NCBI GenBank assembly: GCA_937625935.1
Contig: OW569378.1
Span: 186,001 to 250,000, forward strand
Direction: 5' to 3'
DNA length: 64,000 nt
Source of the DNA: Tetramitus jugosus
Taxonomy: Eukaryota; Heterolobosea; Eutetramitea; Acrasida; Vahlkampfiidae
Below, piece by piece: positions 29,925 through 40,427 of this stretch. Under the pieces are notes generated by a model. The model searched no databases. It was not told where the DNA came from and saw only the letters and a list, made by a program, of their open reading frames with translations. Numbering within the stretch: position 1 is the first letter of the stretch; every line of letters starts with the position of its first letter. The position numbers and the translations under genes are program-made.

Positions 29925-31178
29925 TTAGGCAGTAAATGCCTTGTTGTACAGAGATTGTTGTTGTTTGACAGATTCCAGGGCAGCGACAATGTTGCCAGAT
30001 GTGTCTCCTTGAACGAGAATGTGACCACGAGAGGCGCCATCACTCATCAACTTCTTCCATATCTGAACTCTGTTCTCTTGCAAAGTGAATTCTCTCTTTG
30101 TCTTCATCTTTGAAGAGACATTCTTTTCCGCTTTACCCAAGATTTCAGTGCCCTTGGCATCGCATTGACTCACAAGTAGTCTTGTTCCTGATCGAACCTT
30201 CTCATTATGAGCCAATTGATCAGCGTTGACTTGATCGGCCAAGGCTTGAGACTTGGCTCTCAACTCAGTGAGTAGCGACGACTTTTGAGATTGGTATTGT
30301 GCAGCGTGCTTCTTTGCTTCTTCGTGAATGTTCTGAACGACACGATTCTGTTCAGCTTGAATCTCAGCCAATAGCTTGTCTCTTCGCGCATAAATTTCAT
30401 CAATTTCCTTTGCAATGTTGGCTCTCTTGGTGATTTCCTCTTGTTCATATGCCAACTCCTTGTTCTTCATTTCCAATTGTCTCTGACTCAGATACTCCTT
30501 GTTCTTGAGCACTGTCATCTCAAACTCCTGTTTTCTCTTTTGTAAACTATTCTTGCTCTGATACACAGTTTCTTGTTCCAATCTCTGTTGGATATCAGCT
30601 CTCAGCTTGACATCAGTAATCATCACATCGGTCACTTCGACTCCAAAGTCATGAAACTTGAGATCCATAGTCTTTGTAATCGTTGACTCATCATATCTCA
30701 CCAGATCATAAATGTCTTGATGGTTCGTTGACCGTGCCAAATTTCTCACAGCTTCCTCCTGAGCTGCCTTTAGCAAATCTCCCAATTTTTCAGCACTCAA
30801 ATTATCAATAAACTTTTTGGCATCATAGATACGAAACACGAGAAAGACATCAATACCCACCATGGAATTATCCTTTGTGGGACAGTCCTTGCAAGGTGTA
30901 TCAAACACTGTAAACTGCGGAGTAACTACATATTTTACATAACTCCAAGGCGCCAAAAAATGAAATCCCGGTAACATGGGTTTCTCGTCAATTACACCTT
31001 GAACACTGCAGAATGCGTCAACACCATCTGGAATGGATACCCATGGGAATCCTGCATTGGTAGGCGTGGCAACAATTGGCAACACTCTCTTGCCGTTCGA
31101 AAAACGAACTTCTCCAAAAGCTCTCAGGGCATCATGCACAGTGGTTACACTGATACTACTAAGTTCGATTCCTTCCAT
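29925..31178 (-). CDS. SPFH/band 7-like protein
   Basis: A 417-residue protein without signal peptide or clear membrane helix. Residues about 60-200 resemble an SPFH/band 7 domain: GFHFLAPWSYVKYV, then SMVGIDVFLVFRIYDAKKFIDNL, EAVRNLARSTNHQDIYDL and FHDFGVEVTDVMITDVKL, the pattern in stomatins and flotillins where the domain ends in a conserved strand before a long helix. Residues about 205-370 are a charged coiled coil (KRKQEFEMTVLKNKEYLSQR, EIQAEQNRVVQNIHEEAKKH). Such proteins form rings that scaffold membranes. The lack of an N-terminal hairpin or helix suggests peripheral membrane binding. Exact subfamily is not clear. It shares a 272 bp divergent spacer with the GCP2 gene. Confidence 0.8.
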   Translation of the reverse strand: MEGIELSSISVTTVHDALRAFGEVRFSNGKRVLPIVATPTNAGFPWVSIPDGVDAFCSVQGVIDEKPMLPGFHFLAPWSYVKYVVTPQFTVFDTPCKDCPTKDNSMVGIDVFLVFRIYDAKKFIDNLSAEKLGDLLKAAQEEAVRNLARSTNHQDIYDLVRYDESTITKTMDLKFHDFGVEVTDVMITDVKLRADIQQRLEQETVYQSKNSLQKRKQEFEMTVLKNKEYLSQRQLEMKNKELAYEQEEITKRANIAKEIDEIYARRDKLLAEIQAEQNRVVQNIHEEAKKHAAQYQSQKSSLLTELRAKSQALADQVNADQLAHNEKVRSGTRLLVSQCDAKGTEILGKAEKNVSSKMKTKREFTLQENRVQIWKKLMSDGASRGHILVQGDTSGNIVAALESVKQQQSLYNKAFTA

Positions 31179-31450
31179 GTTATCTTTTTATGAGCTATTG
31201 ATTTGAATTCCTCCAGGTGGTTGTTTCGAAAGTTGTTTGTCGTTGTTTGTCGTGTTGATTTTCTTTTGTGGTATCCCCGATGCGAACTTCGCAGGGTTTC
31301 TTCCAAGAAACAGTTAGAATGGAGGAGAAATAGTGACCGGTGTAATCATGGCGGAGTGAAACTCTCCCGCCAAGAATTGGCGCTCTTTTCTGGCCATTCG
31401 AAAAAACAAATTGCTTCCTCATTCAACATCCAAAGTTGTGTCATTGAATC
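31179..31450. promoter_or_regulatory. Divergent promoter region, SPFH gene / GCP2 gene
   Basis: A 272 bp spacer between start codons on opposite strands. No motif stands out; overlapping open frames on both strands are weak. Confidence 0.4.
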
Positions 31451-33991
31451 ATGAGTAGCAACAATTCGAGAAGATCTCAATCCCCGTCTTCTCTCGTTGG
31501 AAAGAGACGAACGACTACCACAACTGCAGCAAGCAACAACTATCGACCACTTCACAGCACTGGCATGAGCAACCTTCCTATCCATCACTCATCGAGCAAT
31601 AGTAGCTCCACTTTTATTCACAACACATCCAACACGAGTAATAATAGTAGTAATAGTAGTACCAACTCATCCATACCAAAAGCTCCATCATGGCTCAACG
31701 ACCGTGTCTACATGAACCATTCCTATTTGACAAGCAACAATAACAACAAGACAAGTCATGAACCAATCTCCATTCAACAACAACAGCAACAACAAATGGC
31801 TCATTCATTGCCTACCAAGGTGCAAGAGCTCGTTCTGATTGATGAGTTATTGTCAGCAATGGTTGGATTCGAGGGCAAGTACATTTCCTTTACGAGAAAG
31901 TCATTGACGAGTGAAAATGGTCATTCACCATCATCATCATCATCACTTGTCTTTACTCAACACTCACCAAGCAGTCCTAGTAGTAGTAGTAGTAGTTCGA
32001 CGGTGCCTGCCCATGTAGGCCACAATACCTTTGCATCATCGTTTCATTTTGGATCAAACAATCAGCAACAACAATCAAAGTCCAATACGTCTGCTGAGAC
32101 AATCTTGGAAGAGTTTTGTTTGAGACCTGGAGTATGGGAACCATCTCTCTCCTATCTTGTTCAGAGGATATTGCCTATATGCAACAAGTATATATCGATT
32201 AGTGCGTTTGTACAGAGTCGTGATTCTTCATATGAATATGGATTGGTCTCTCAAGCATTTGTTGCATCGGTGAAGATATTGATACAAGAATATTTGGTGT
32301 TTGTAGCTCAACTGGAGTCTCTGTTCCATAAGCAAAACTTAACATTGCAACAAATTTGGTTTCATGTGCAACAACCGCTCAGAACATTGACAACTATTGA
32401 AACATTGACAAAAGAAATATGGCAATCTAGGGCAAAAGGAGGGAAACTATTGACAATTATACACAGATTGTCATTGATCATGGCAGGAGATGCTGAAACA
32501 CAAAAGTTATTCCAATTCATGCTTGAAAAGGCTTGTGCTCCGTTCTTCACCATGGTCAATGACTGGGTTTATGGTGGGCTCCTAGATGACTCGTTTGGAG
32601 AATTCATGATTTGCTACAATCAGCCTTCTTCTGATGTAGATAATGACTCTGCTGCCGAATATTGGCGAAGGAGATTCACGATACGGAAGGAGCAAGTTCC
32701 AGATTTTCTCAGCGAGTCTCTGAACACAAAGATTCTTCACTGTGGCAAGTATTTGAATGTGTTGAGGTGTGGGCAATCTGAAACTACGCCACACATTACA
32801 ACTCAAGCTAAGCTCAGCAACTTGTCCAAGGCAGACAAGATTGATTACACAAGTCATAAGCGCGAATATGTGACAAAGATTGAATCGGCATATGCATCAG
32901 CTAGCAAGCAACTCTTAACCAATATCCTCCAAGAGAGTAAGCTCATGGATCTATTGAACAGCATGCGAGACATATTTTTGTTTAAGAAGGGAGACTTCTT
33001 TGTGCACTTTATTGATAACGCAGAGGCTGAACTCTCGAAGAAAGTGAATGTAATTATACCATCTAAGATACAATCGTTCCTCGAATTAAGCTTGAGGAGC
33101 TCTTCAGTGAAGGATGTAGTTGGGTTGACTGCAGAACTATCGAACCTCCCTATTGCTAGCTATCTAGACTTGCTTACTCGTTCGGATTCAACTTCTCCCT
33201 CCTCACCGAGTATCAAGGAAGCTTTTCTTTTGAACGGTATTGATGCATTTACAATTCGTCCAGCAGTTCCATTCCCATTATCAATTGTTGTGAACAACAG
33301 CAATGTACTCAAGTATCAACTGCTGTTCCGGCATCTGTTCCAATGTAAAGTCGTCGAGAGAGGATTATTGAAAGCATGGATAGAGCACAAGTACTGCAAG
33401 GAGTTCTCACTAGGTAACACAATAGCTCCTATCTATCGTCTGAGACAACGAATGTTGCATTTTGTTCGAGAGCTCTTGTTCTTCTCATTTTGTGAGCTTG
33501 AGAAGAATTTTGTGTTAATGCAGAAGCAAATCCAACAAGCGGAGACATTGGACGATATTATAACACTTCACCAGAAATTCCTGGACGGATGCCTCACTGT
33601 GTCTATGCTCACACTTCACAAACCCTATAGAGCTCTCAGTCAAGTGCTCACTGTCTGCAAAATATTCTCTGAATTTATGACTCAATTCACGGCTGGACTG
33701 ACGCTCGATGAAGATGACAACGAATATGATTCTCTGAGCAAGAAGAGAGCCATGTCCAATGTTTCCACAACAGCCGAAGTTCTGGCGAAACGAAGGACCC
33801 AAATCAAGGTGATATCGGAGCATGCACGCCAAAATGCCCTCTCCCAGATTCACATCAATAGCATTGCTAGATTTACAAACAACTTTGAGGAGAGCTTCCA
33901 ATTATTGACCGACTCACTCAAGGTCAGTGGAGGTACAGAAGCAAATCAACTCGCCACTCACTTTGAACAAATTTTTTCCCTGTCGAGATAA
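31451..33991 (+). CDS. TUBGCP2: Gamma-tubulin complex component 2 (GCP2/Spc97 family)
   Basis: An 846-residue protein in one exon. After a Ser/Asn/Gln-rich leader (1 to about 120) come the two Spc97/Spc98 domains. The N-terminal one begins VQELVLIDELLSAMVGFEGKYI and has the hallmark segments GDAETQKLFQFMLEKACAPFF, VNDWVYGGLLDDSFGEFMI and YWRRRFTIRKEQVPDFL, the last typical of GCP2. The C-terminal gamma-tubulin-binding domain has PFPLSIVVNNSNVLKYQLLF and FRHLFQCKVVE. GCP2 pairs with GCP3 in the gamma-tubulin small complex that seeds microtubules at basal bodies and spindle poles. GCP2 is preferred over GCP3 from the FTIR.EQVP.FL region. A Ser/Gly-type insert (about 160-215) is an addition inside the N-terminal domain. 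Confidence 0.92.
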   Translation: MSSNNSRRSQSPSSLVGKRRTTTTTAASNNYRPLHSTGMSNLPIHHSSSNSSSTFIHNTSNTSNNSSNSSTNSSIPKAPSWLNDRVYMNHSYLTSNNNNKTSHEPISIQQQQQQQMAHSLPTKVQELVLIDELLSAMVGFEGKYISFTRKSLTSENGHSPSSSSSLVFTQHSPSSPSSSSSSSTVPAHVGHNTFASSFHFGSNNQQQQSKSNTSAETILEEFCLRPGVWEPSLSYLVQRILPICNKYISISAFVQSRDSSYEYGLVSQAFVASVKILIQEYLVFVAQLESLFHKQNLTLQQIWFHVQQPLRTLTTIETLTKEIWQSRAKGGKLLTIIHRLSLIMAGDAETQKLFQFMLEKACAPFFTMVNDWVYGGLLDDSFGEFMICYNQPSSDVDNDSAAEYWRRRFTIRKEQVPDFLSESLNTKILHCGKYLNVLRCGQSETTPHITTQAKLSNLSKADKIDYTSHKREYVTKIESAYASASKQLLTNILQESKLMDLLNSMRDIFLFKKGDFFVHFIDNAEAELSKKVNVIIPSKIQSFLELSLRSSSVKDVVGLTAELSNLPIASYLDLLTRSDSTSPSSPSIKEAFLLNGIDAFTIRPAVPFPLSIVVNNSNVLKYQLLFRHLFQCKVVERGLLKAWIEHKYCKEFSLGNTIAPIYRLRQRMLHFVRELLFFSFCELEKNFVLMQKQIQQAETLDDIITLHQKFLDGCLTVSMLTLHKPYRALSQVLTVCKIFSEFMTQFTAGLTLDEDDNEYDSLSKKRAMSNVSTTAEVLAKRRTQIKVISEHARQNALSQIHINSIARFTNNFEESFQLLTDSLKVSGGTEANQLATHFEQIFSLSR

Positions 33992-34186
33992 ACCAACTTC
34001 CCACCACTCAATTGTATTCGCAAGAAAATATTCTCCTCTTTGTTCCTGACAAAAAAAACTCAAACAGCAAAACACAATACGAAAAAGCAACGAAAACTAA
34101 CAACAACCATCAAACTCATCATCATCTTTGGAAACTTCTTCCCTAAATTACTGTAATCATTCACTCAAATCAAAATCTCACCAAAA

Positions 34187-35244
34187 ATGAACATTCCAAC
34201 AGGCATGACCCTACCACAACAACAGCAACAACAACAAGCCAATAATCCATCAACAACATCACCCAACACTGGCGTCAGCAATCCCACTGGTGCAACCAAC
34301 AACAATCCATCAGGCAACACCAATCCCAACACGAACACTGTCGGTGGCAATGTAACACCCACACTCAACAACAATCCACAACAACATCAACAAACCATTG
34401 TCAATTCAGATCTAGTTCAAAGAGTATGTGATTACTTGTTTTTTTCTGTTTTTCCTTGTGTGATGTTCGAGTCAAAAAAGCTAACACACAAACACACACA
34501 CATGCTATCATTGTCACATCCATCTATCGCACCACCGCACACCAGTACTTGAATGAGAATCAAATGTTGATTTCTGCGATTATCGAGAGACAAAAACAGG
34601 GCAAATATCAAGAGTGTGAAGCGTTTCAGAACAAATTACAATTAAACCTTGTTTATTTGGCAACGTTGGCCGATTATCAACCCAATAGCAATATGCCTCC
34701 ACCGAATCCACCTGGTCTCATTGCTCAGAATGTTGCCATGATGAACCCTCAACAACAACAACAGCAACAACTACAACTACAACAGCAACAGTCACTCCAA
34801 CAACAACAACAACAGCCAATGCAACAACAACCACAACAACAGATGACAGCTGAACAACAACAACAACCGCAACAACAACAACAACCAATGGCACAAATGC
34901 CCATGATGAACGCTGGTATGATGCACGGTGGAATGATGTATGGCATGCCAATGAATCTAGTTCAGAATCCTGCAGCAACGAACGCCGGAGGAGTTTCGAC
35001 TACACCGACATTGGGCAGCACACCAACACCTGCTCAATCACAACAACAACCACAACCACAGCCTACTGGACAGCAAGTTGTTCAAGGTATGGCGCCACAA
35101 TCGTTTATGAATCCCCAGTTACAGTACGCACTCATGAATAATCCATCCATAACTCCGGCCATGTTCCTCCACATGCAACAACAACATCAAGCACAGCAGC
35201 AGGCACAACAACAATCTCAACAGCAACAACAGTTGCACCAATAA
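34187..35244 (+). CDS. SS18/GIF-type (SSXT domain) transcriptional coactivator, two exons
   Basis: Exons 34187-34423 and 34546-35244 join to 311 residues. The intron (122 bp) starts GTATGT and ends CACCAG. Exon 1 encodes a Gln/Asn/Thr/Pro-rich start and the first residues of the domain; exon 2 begins YLNENQMLISAI. The SSXT (SNH) domain (about 73-125) has LISAIIERQKQGK and LNLVYLATLADYQ, the core pattern of human SS18 and plant GIF/ANGUSTIFOLIA3. The rest is Gln-rich, with MMHGGMMYGMP-type Met runs. Known relatives link SWI/SNF chromatin remodelling to transcription factors. Leader is A/C-rich. The polyglutamine runs give long shadow frames on the minus strand. Confidence 0.9.
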
Positions 35245-35421
35245 AATTGAGCATTCTGTAAATAACACACTTGTGTGCAAGTCCTCTGACAGTTTGTTCA
35301 GAACTTGGCACACAACAGAAAACAAAGATCAAATGTTCGACAATAAGGTTTTTGTTTTTATCATATACAATTGTACAATAGAAAAAGCGAGGATATGTTT
35401 GTTTCAACAAGAGATGTTGGT

Positions 35422-36186
35422 TCACTCATCACCAGATGTTGTAGAAGCTCCTCCCTTCTTCTTTGCTTCTTCTTCTTCCTTCTTCTCCTTTTCAATTTCT
35501 TGAACATAAGCGTCCACATCAGTGTCGCTCAAGAATGTCAAATCAGACTTGTACTTGACAACAGCAACCTCAACGTTCTTGCTTCCACTCTCCACAACTT
35601 CCAACAGGGCCTTCACAGCCAATTTGACAGTTGCATTCTCGTCCATACTCTCTTCAAAGTGCTTCTCCAAGAATTCTCTCACAGTTTTCGAGTTTCTTCC
35701 ACAAGTGTTACTCTTCCATGCAGAGAATGTTCCTGATGGATCTGTTTGATATAATTGAGGCGTGCCATCAGTGTCGAATCCAGCAATCAATGTGCTGATA
35801 CCAAATGGACGAACACCACCAGATTGAGTGTATCGTTGTTGTACTTGTGCAATATATCTGGTAATGTAATCGACGCTGACACGATCTTCGAATTGGAGAC
35901 TGTAGCTCTGAGCCTCTGTTCTTGCCTTATTGATTAGCACTCTGGCATCGGCCGTCAATCCAGCAAATGCCAATGCAATGTGATCATCAACCTTTACAAT
36001 TTTTCTAACAGTTCTTGTCTCTTGTAGCTTAGCAGCAGTTTTTCTTTCAACGGCCAAAACGACACAGTCCTTGCCTCTGACACCGACGGCTGTAGATCCC
36101 TTACGCACAGCTTCTAGGGCGTATTCGACTTGAAACAAGTGTCCGTTTGGTGAGAAAACTGTGATGGCGCGATCGTATCTTGACAT
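35422..36186 (-). CDS. PSMA7: 20S proteasome subunit alpha type 7 (alpha4)
   Basis: A 254-residue alpha-type subunit. It opens [29 protein letters not shown], the alpha-subunit N-terminal signature that gates the ring. Further hallmarks are [47 protein letters not shown] and [10 protein letters not shown]. The VRPFGIS and length, with the acidic/basic C-terminal tail ([14 protein letters not shown]), point to alpha4 (PSMA7/Pre6). Alpha subunits are not catalytic; they form the outer rings and dock regulators. Single exon. It is divergent from the DCAF7 gene over a 549 bp spacer that holds three ACAGATAT elements. Confidence 0.95.
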   Translation of the reverse strand: MSRYDRAITVFSPNGHLFQVEYALEAVRKGSTAVGVRGKDCVVLAVERKTAAKLQETRTVRKIVKVDDHIALAFAGLTADARVLINKARTEAQSYSLQFEDRVSVDYITRYIAQVQQRYTQSGGVRPFGISTLIAGFDTDGTPQLYQTDPSGTFSAWKSNTCGRNSKTVREFLEKHFEESMDENATVKLAVKALLEVVESGSKNVEVAVVKYKSDLTFLSDTDVDAYVQEIEKEKKEEEEAKKKGGASTTSGDE

Positions 36187-36735
36187 GATGATATTAATGT
36201 GATGTTGTTGTTATGATGTTGTTTTTGGTGATACAAATATAAAGGTGATCTTCTGCGAGGCGCTGTGATAAGGGTATATCTATCGATGCAAATGAACACT
36301 CAGCTGTCTAGATGGTTTACTTTGTTTTTCTCTGAATGGAGGAAATTTGTTTTTGTTTGCGTTTTTGGATCAAACTATTATTTTTAGACTGAGTCCTACG
36401 CCGATTACAAATTTTTTGCTTTACAATATCGAGTGAGCGCAAAACCTTGATCAAAGCGACACAGATATCTGGGAGGCTATAGAAACACAGATATATGACG
36501 ATATGTCTGAGACAGATATCATCATTATTTTCAAATGCTCTTAAGTTGAATGAATTGTGCATAATTACTCCGAGAAATATCGCCACTTTTCTTCGAGCCG
36601 GCACAAGAAGTATTGAAGAGCTCACCCGCCAACTACTCGAAAAAAAACAAGCAAGCACCACAATATCATCCTCTTCTCATACCTCATACACAACCAGTTG
36701 TTGGCACATCACCACGAGATATCAACACAAACAAC
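36187..36735. promoter_or_regulatory. Divergent promoter region, PSMA7 / DCAF7, with three ACAGATAT copies
   Basis: About 549 bp between start codons on opposite strands. ACAGATAT occurs three times on the plus strand, at 36461-36468, 36487-36494 and 36512-36519, spaced about 25 bp. The part next to the DCAF7 start is a CA-rich leader. No gene is seen in it. Confidence 0.5.
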
Positions 36736-37858
36736 ATGAATATGAGCAGAACATCATCCTCACAACCACAAAAAGACCTGTATGTCTACAAGGCACCATG
36801 GACCATTTTCGGCACAGCATGGAGCGAAAGAAAAGATCAACCCTTTCGTTTAGCTCTCGGAAGTTTTATTGAAGAATATGCAAACAAGGTGTCTATCGTG
36901 CAATTGAACGAACAGTCCAATGAATTTAAACATGTGACCACGTTCGAGCATCCTTATCCAACAACAAAGATCCAATGGTATCCATCGAGTGCAACAACTG
37001 CATCTGATTTGTTGGTTACCAGTGGAGATTATTTGAGATTGTATCAAGTGCAGGAAACAAGTGTTGTGAAGCAATCTGTTTTCAACAATGTATGTGCTTA
37101 TGATGATTTTGTTAATCTTGTTGTTTGCTATGAGAGATTTTTGTACTGACACCAAAAAACGTGCAATTGATCGCTATAACAATGATCATTATATACTACT
37201 TACTTCTCAGAATACCAACTCTGAGTATTGCGCACCATTGACATCGTTTGATTGGAATCGAAGTGAACCATCTATTATTGGAACGAGCAGCATTGATACT
37301 ACTTGCACCATTTGGGATGTGACTACTGCGAGAACCATTACGCAACTCATTGCGCATGATAAGGAAGTGTATGATATCGCCTTTGCGAAAAATAAGGACG
37401 TGTTTGCGTCTGTGGGAGCAGACGGAAGCATGCGTATGTTTGATTTGAGAAATTTGGAGCATTCGACAATTTTATACGAAACACCAGACAACTCTCCATT
37501 GTTGCGATTGAGTTGGAACAAGAAGGATCCAAACTATTTGGCCACGTTTGCCATGGACTCCAAAGTGGTCACCATTCTCGATATTCGTGTTCCATCATTG
37601 CCCGTAGCACAATTGAAGTCACACACTGACTCTATTAACAGTATGGCATGGGCTCCACACTCTTCTTGCCACATTATCACCGCGTCTGACGATTGCCGGG
37701 CCATGGTATGGGATCTGTCCAACATTCCTCAGAATATTGACGAACCAATATTGGCCTATAATGCAAAGGGCGAGATTAATCAAGTACAGTGGAGCATGGA
37801 ACAGATGGATTGGGTTGCACTGACTCACAATTCAACACTCGAAGTCCTCAGAGTGTAA
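36736..37858 (+). CDS. DCAF7: DCAF7/WDR68 (LWD/TTG1-type) WD40 protein, two exons
   Basis: Exons 36736-37089 and 37211-37858 join to 333 residues (human DCAF7 342). The intron (121 bp) starts GTATGT and ends TTCTCAG; the frame is kept at a codon boundary. The start MNMSRTSS is followed by VYKAPWTIFGTAWS and RLALGSFIEEYANKVSIVQL, an almost diagnostic opening. WD-type motifs include TTCTIWDV, GADGSMRMFDLR and VWDLSN, with EYCAPLTSFDWN at exon 2. DCAF7 is a scaffold for DYRK kinases and a CUL4-DDB1 receptor in animals; plant homologues take part in clock and epidermal control. Conservation is high, so the call is firm. Confidence 0.94.
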
Positions 37859-38033
37859 GCATGGCCATGGTCTTTTCACATCGGAATTTTACTACCATCG
37901 GACAAATTTCCTTGTTGTTCGAACTCATTGAACCTGTTCAAAAATTTTCACGCAAGCCACCCAAAACTAGAAGTAAAAAAAAAATTTCACAACAACAAAC
38001 AACAACGAATAATTCATCCATCAATCAACAAAC

Positions 38034-40325
38034 ATGCCTCGTGTTCAAGAATCATCCACAACGCGAGCTCCCCTACCGGAAGATGTCAAACGCCGTCGTC
38101 GTAACACTACCGACGACAACACTGCAAAACCTCAGCACTACACACTATTGGACGATGTGGACAAGCAAAATGCAATGAACACGATTCAACAAAAAAAGGA
38201 GGCCAAACAACAAGAGGAACAAGAGACAAGAGAGCAAAAGAAGCGTGAAAGACAACAAATTGCTCAATCAGAGCCCATTTTTAAGCCTAATTTAAGAAAC
38301 AACAAGTCCTATAAGCAATTGGTCAAAATGAACAAGAAGATTCAACAGTCCAATCACTACACTCGTCCAAAGTTTCAACTATCGAAAAAAAATCAAGGTT
38401 ATTATCAAGTGGTGAGCAACAAGAGAAATAAGGCTGAAAATGTGAGAAGAGCAATGATGGACGACAGGGATATTGCCATGGCAGAGATGAAGCTGTTGGA
38501 GACTGAAGTGTTGAGAAATGTGCATGTGCCAAGCGGAATTGAGCTCGATGAGAGTGATGATGTGTTTTCGAGCACTGATCAAATCACTCAGAATGATCTC
38601 ATTGAAAACTCTGATCTCAATGCACAAAAGAAGGTGTTTGATCTGTTGTTGGACAAATCATCGACAAGTAACTCGAAGAAGGGACCCTATCAAGTACAGT
38701 ACACTTCGAGTGGAAGAGGTGTGTTGATTGGTGGACACGGAGGTCACATTTCTGCACTCAAATGGAATCAATTCGAGTTGATGCATGAAGTAGACACGGA
38801 ACAACCCATTTATGCGATGCAGTGGATGATGGACGATAGCATGTACGCTGTTGCACAACAATTGAGAACCTATGTGTTCAATGACAAGGGTGTCGAAATT
38901 CACTCCATGCACGATTTTTACAAGGTGAGATATTTGAGTTATCTGCCGTTCCATTTCCTGCTGGTTGGTGCCACCAAAGACACCAATGTCATCTACAAGG
39001 ACATTTCAATTGGTAAGAATGTGGCCAATATTCAATTGGACCCTACTCATTGCATGACACCAAATCATTACAATGCAGTCATGTGCGTCGGTCACTCCAA
39101 TGGTCAAGTATCCATGGTTACTCCACGTGATCACAACAAGAAACCTGTTGTTTCCATGTTTTGTCATCAAGGTCCAGTCAAGCACATTGCAGTTGATCCA
39201 TCAGGTCAATTCATGGTTACTGCATCCATGGACAACACAGCCAAGGTGTGGGACATTCGGAAAACTTATCAACCACTCTCCATGATTGATATTCCAAGCA
39301 CTGTTTCAGCGCTCACCATATCTCAAACTGGAATGACTGCTATAGGATATGACGACTGTGTTGTCATATGGAAACATGCCACTCATTTGAACAGAAGAGC
39401 CTACATGAAGCACAAGGTGCCTATTGGTAATGTGCGGAGTTTGGACTTTTGTCCATATGAGGATGTGTTGGGTATTGGTCATACCAAGGGCTTTAGCAGC
39501 ATATTGATCCCTGGAAGTGGTCAACAGAATTATGACTCTCGATTGCCTAATCCATACTCGACTGAAAAGCAAATCAAGGACTACAATGTCAAGTCTCTGT
39601 TGGAAAAGATTCCTTCCGATATGATCACATTGAATCCTCATGTCATTGGTACATCTGGTCAATTGGAAAAGACACAGGCATACTCTGAGAATGTTGAGAT
39701 GACTGAAGACTTGAAATCTGAGATGGAAAAGATTGGTGTTCACAATCCGGACGAACAGGTAGCAAAGAGAAAGAAGTTGCACGATTCAAGAGATGAGTTG
39801 CGCGATGAGTTGTACAAGAAGAATGATGAACTCAAGGCATCTGTGTCAGAGAACTGGTGGGAGGACAAGAAGCCTAGTGCACTCGACCGATTTGCATCAC
39901 TCCAGAAGAGAAAGGCGAAGAATGATGACGCTGAGGATGAAGATGAAGAGAGCGACAATGAAGAAGGTTCTGACAGTGAGAATGACGAGATGGAGGACTT
40001 GGAGAGACAAGAAAGAGAAGCCCTTAAGTTTATGGTTGACTCGGACGACGAAGATGAACTCAAGAACAAAGCTTTCCAATCACGGACAGACAGCGATGAT
40101 GAAAGTGATGATGAAGAATCTGATGACAGTGATGATGAAGACAATGACGCTAATTTACTAGGAGACTTTGCCCAATCCGATGACGACAATGAGACATCAT
40201 CTGACAAGGAAAGCTCCTCCGATTCGAGTGATGAGGATGACAATGACTCCTCGTCCGATGATGATTCATCAGATGACGATGAAGCAAGTGGAGACAGTGG
40301 AATCGTTGATCCATTCGATGAATAA
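38034..40325 (+). CDS. UTP7: U3 snoRNP-associated protein Utp7 (WDR46/BING4)
   Basis: A 763-residue nucleolar protein in one exon. The N-terminal part is basic and coiled (about 20-170). The WD propeller (about 215-480) has the BING4 features GHGGHISALKW, YLPFHFLLVGATKD, YNAVMCVGHSNGQVSMVTPR, MDNTAKVWDIR and CPYEDVLGIGHTKGFSSILIPG, then the BING4 C-terminal domain (EKQIKDYNVKSLLEKIPSDMI). The last 130 residues are an acidic Ser/Asp/Glu-rich tail, much longer than in human WDR46, with repeated DSDDE-type units that may be CK2 targets. Utp7 is part of the small-subunit processome for 18S rRNA maturation. The Ser-rich minus-strand open frame over this tail is a shadow. Leader is CAA-rich. Confidence 0.93.
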   Translation: MPRVQESSTTRAPLPEDVKRRRRNTTDDNTAKPQHYTLLDDVDKQNAMNTIQQKKEAKQQEEQETREQKKRERQQIAQSEPIFKPNLRNNKSYKQLVKMNKKIQQSNHYTRPKFQLSKKNQGYYQVVSNKRNKAENVRRAMMDDRDIAMAEMKLLETEVLRNVHVPSGIELDESDDVFSSTDQITQNDLIENSDLNAQKKVFDLLLDKSSTSNSKKGPYQVQYTSSGRGVLIGGHGGHISALKWNQFELMHEVDTEQPIYAMQWMMDDSMYAVAQQLRTYVFNDKGVEIHSMHDFYKVRYLSYLPFHFLLVGATKDTNVIYKDISIGKNVANIQLDPTHCMTPNHYNAVMCVGHSNGQVSMVTPRDHNKKPVVSMFCHQGPVKHIAVDPSGQFMVTASMDNTAKVWDIRKTYQPLSMIDIPSTVSALTISQTGMTAIGYDDCVVIWKHATHLNRRAYMKHKVPIGNVRSLDFCPYEDVLGIGHTKGFSSILIPGSGQQNYDSRLPNPYSTEKQIKDYNVKSLLEKIPSDMITLNPHVIGTSGQLEKTQAYSENVEMTEDLKSEMEKIGVHNPDEQVAKRKKLHDSRDELRDELYKKNDELKASVSENWWEDKKPSALDRFASLQKRKAKNDDAEDEDEESDNEEGSDSENDEMEDLERQEREALKFMVDSDDEDELKNKAFQSRTDSDDESDDEESDDSDDEDNDANLLGDFAQSDDDNETSSDKESSSDSSDEDDNDSSSDDDSSDDDEASGDSGIVDPFDE

Positions 40326-40427
40326 ATAATAAAATAATCCAAGTATCCATAAAAACAACTTGTTGTTCTTGTGACTTTGCGACGTTTCGTGTGCTATCTT
40401 TCAATCTCATGTACGCGATCTAACTAT

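Noticed and set aside
34740-34890. CAA/CAG repeat tract as a CRISPR-like or satellite array
   Set aside because: Plain codon repeats of a polyglutamine region, no spacers.
34718-34978. Minus-strand Val- or Cys-rich open frames
   Set aside because: They are the reverse reading of CAA/CAG (polyglutamine) codons of the SS18-like gene.
39740-40342. Minus-strand Ser-rich open frame of 200 codons
   Set aside because: Shadow of the acidic GAT/GAA/AGT tail of the Utp7 gene.
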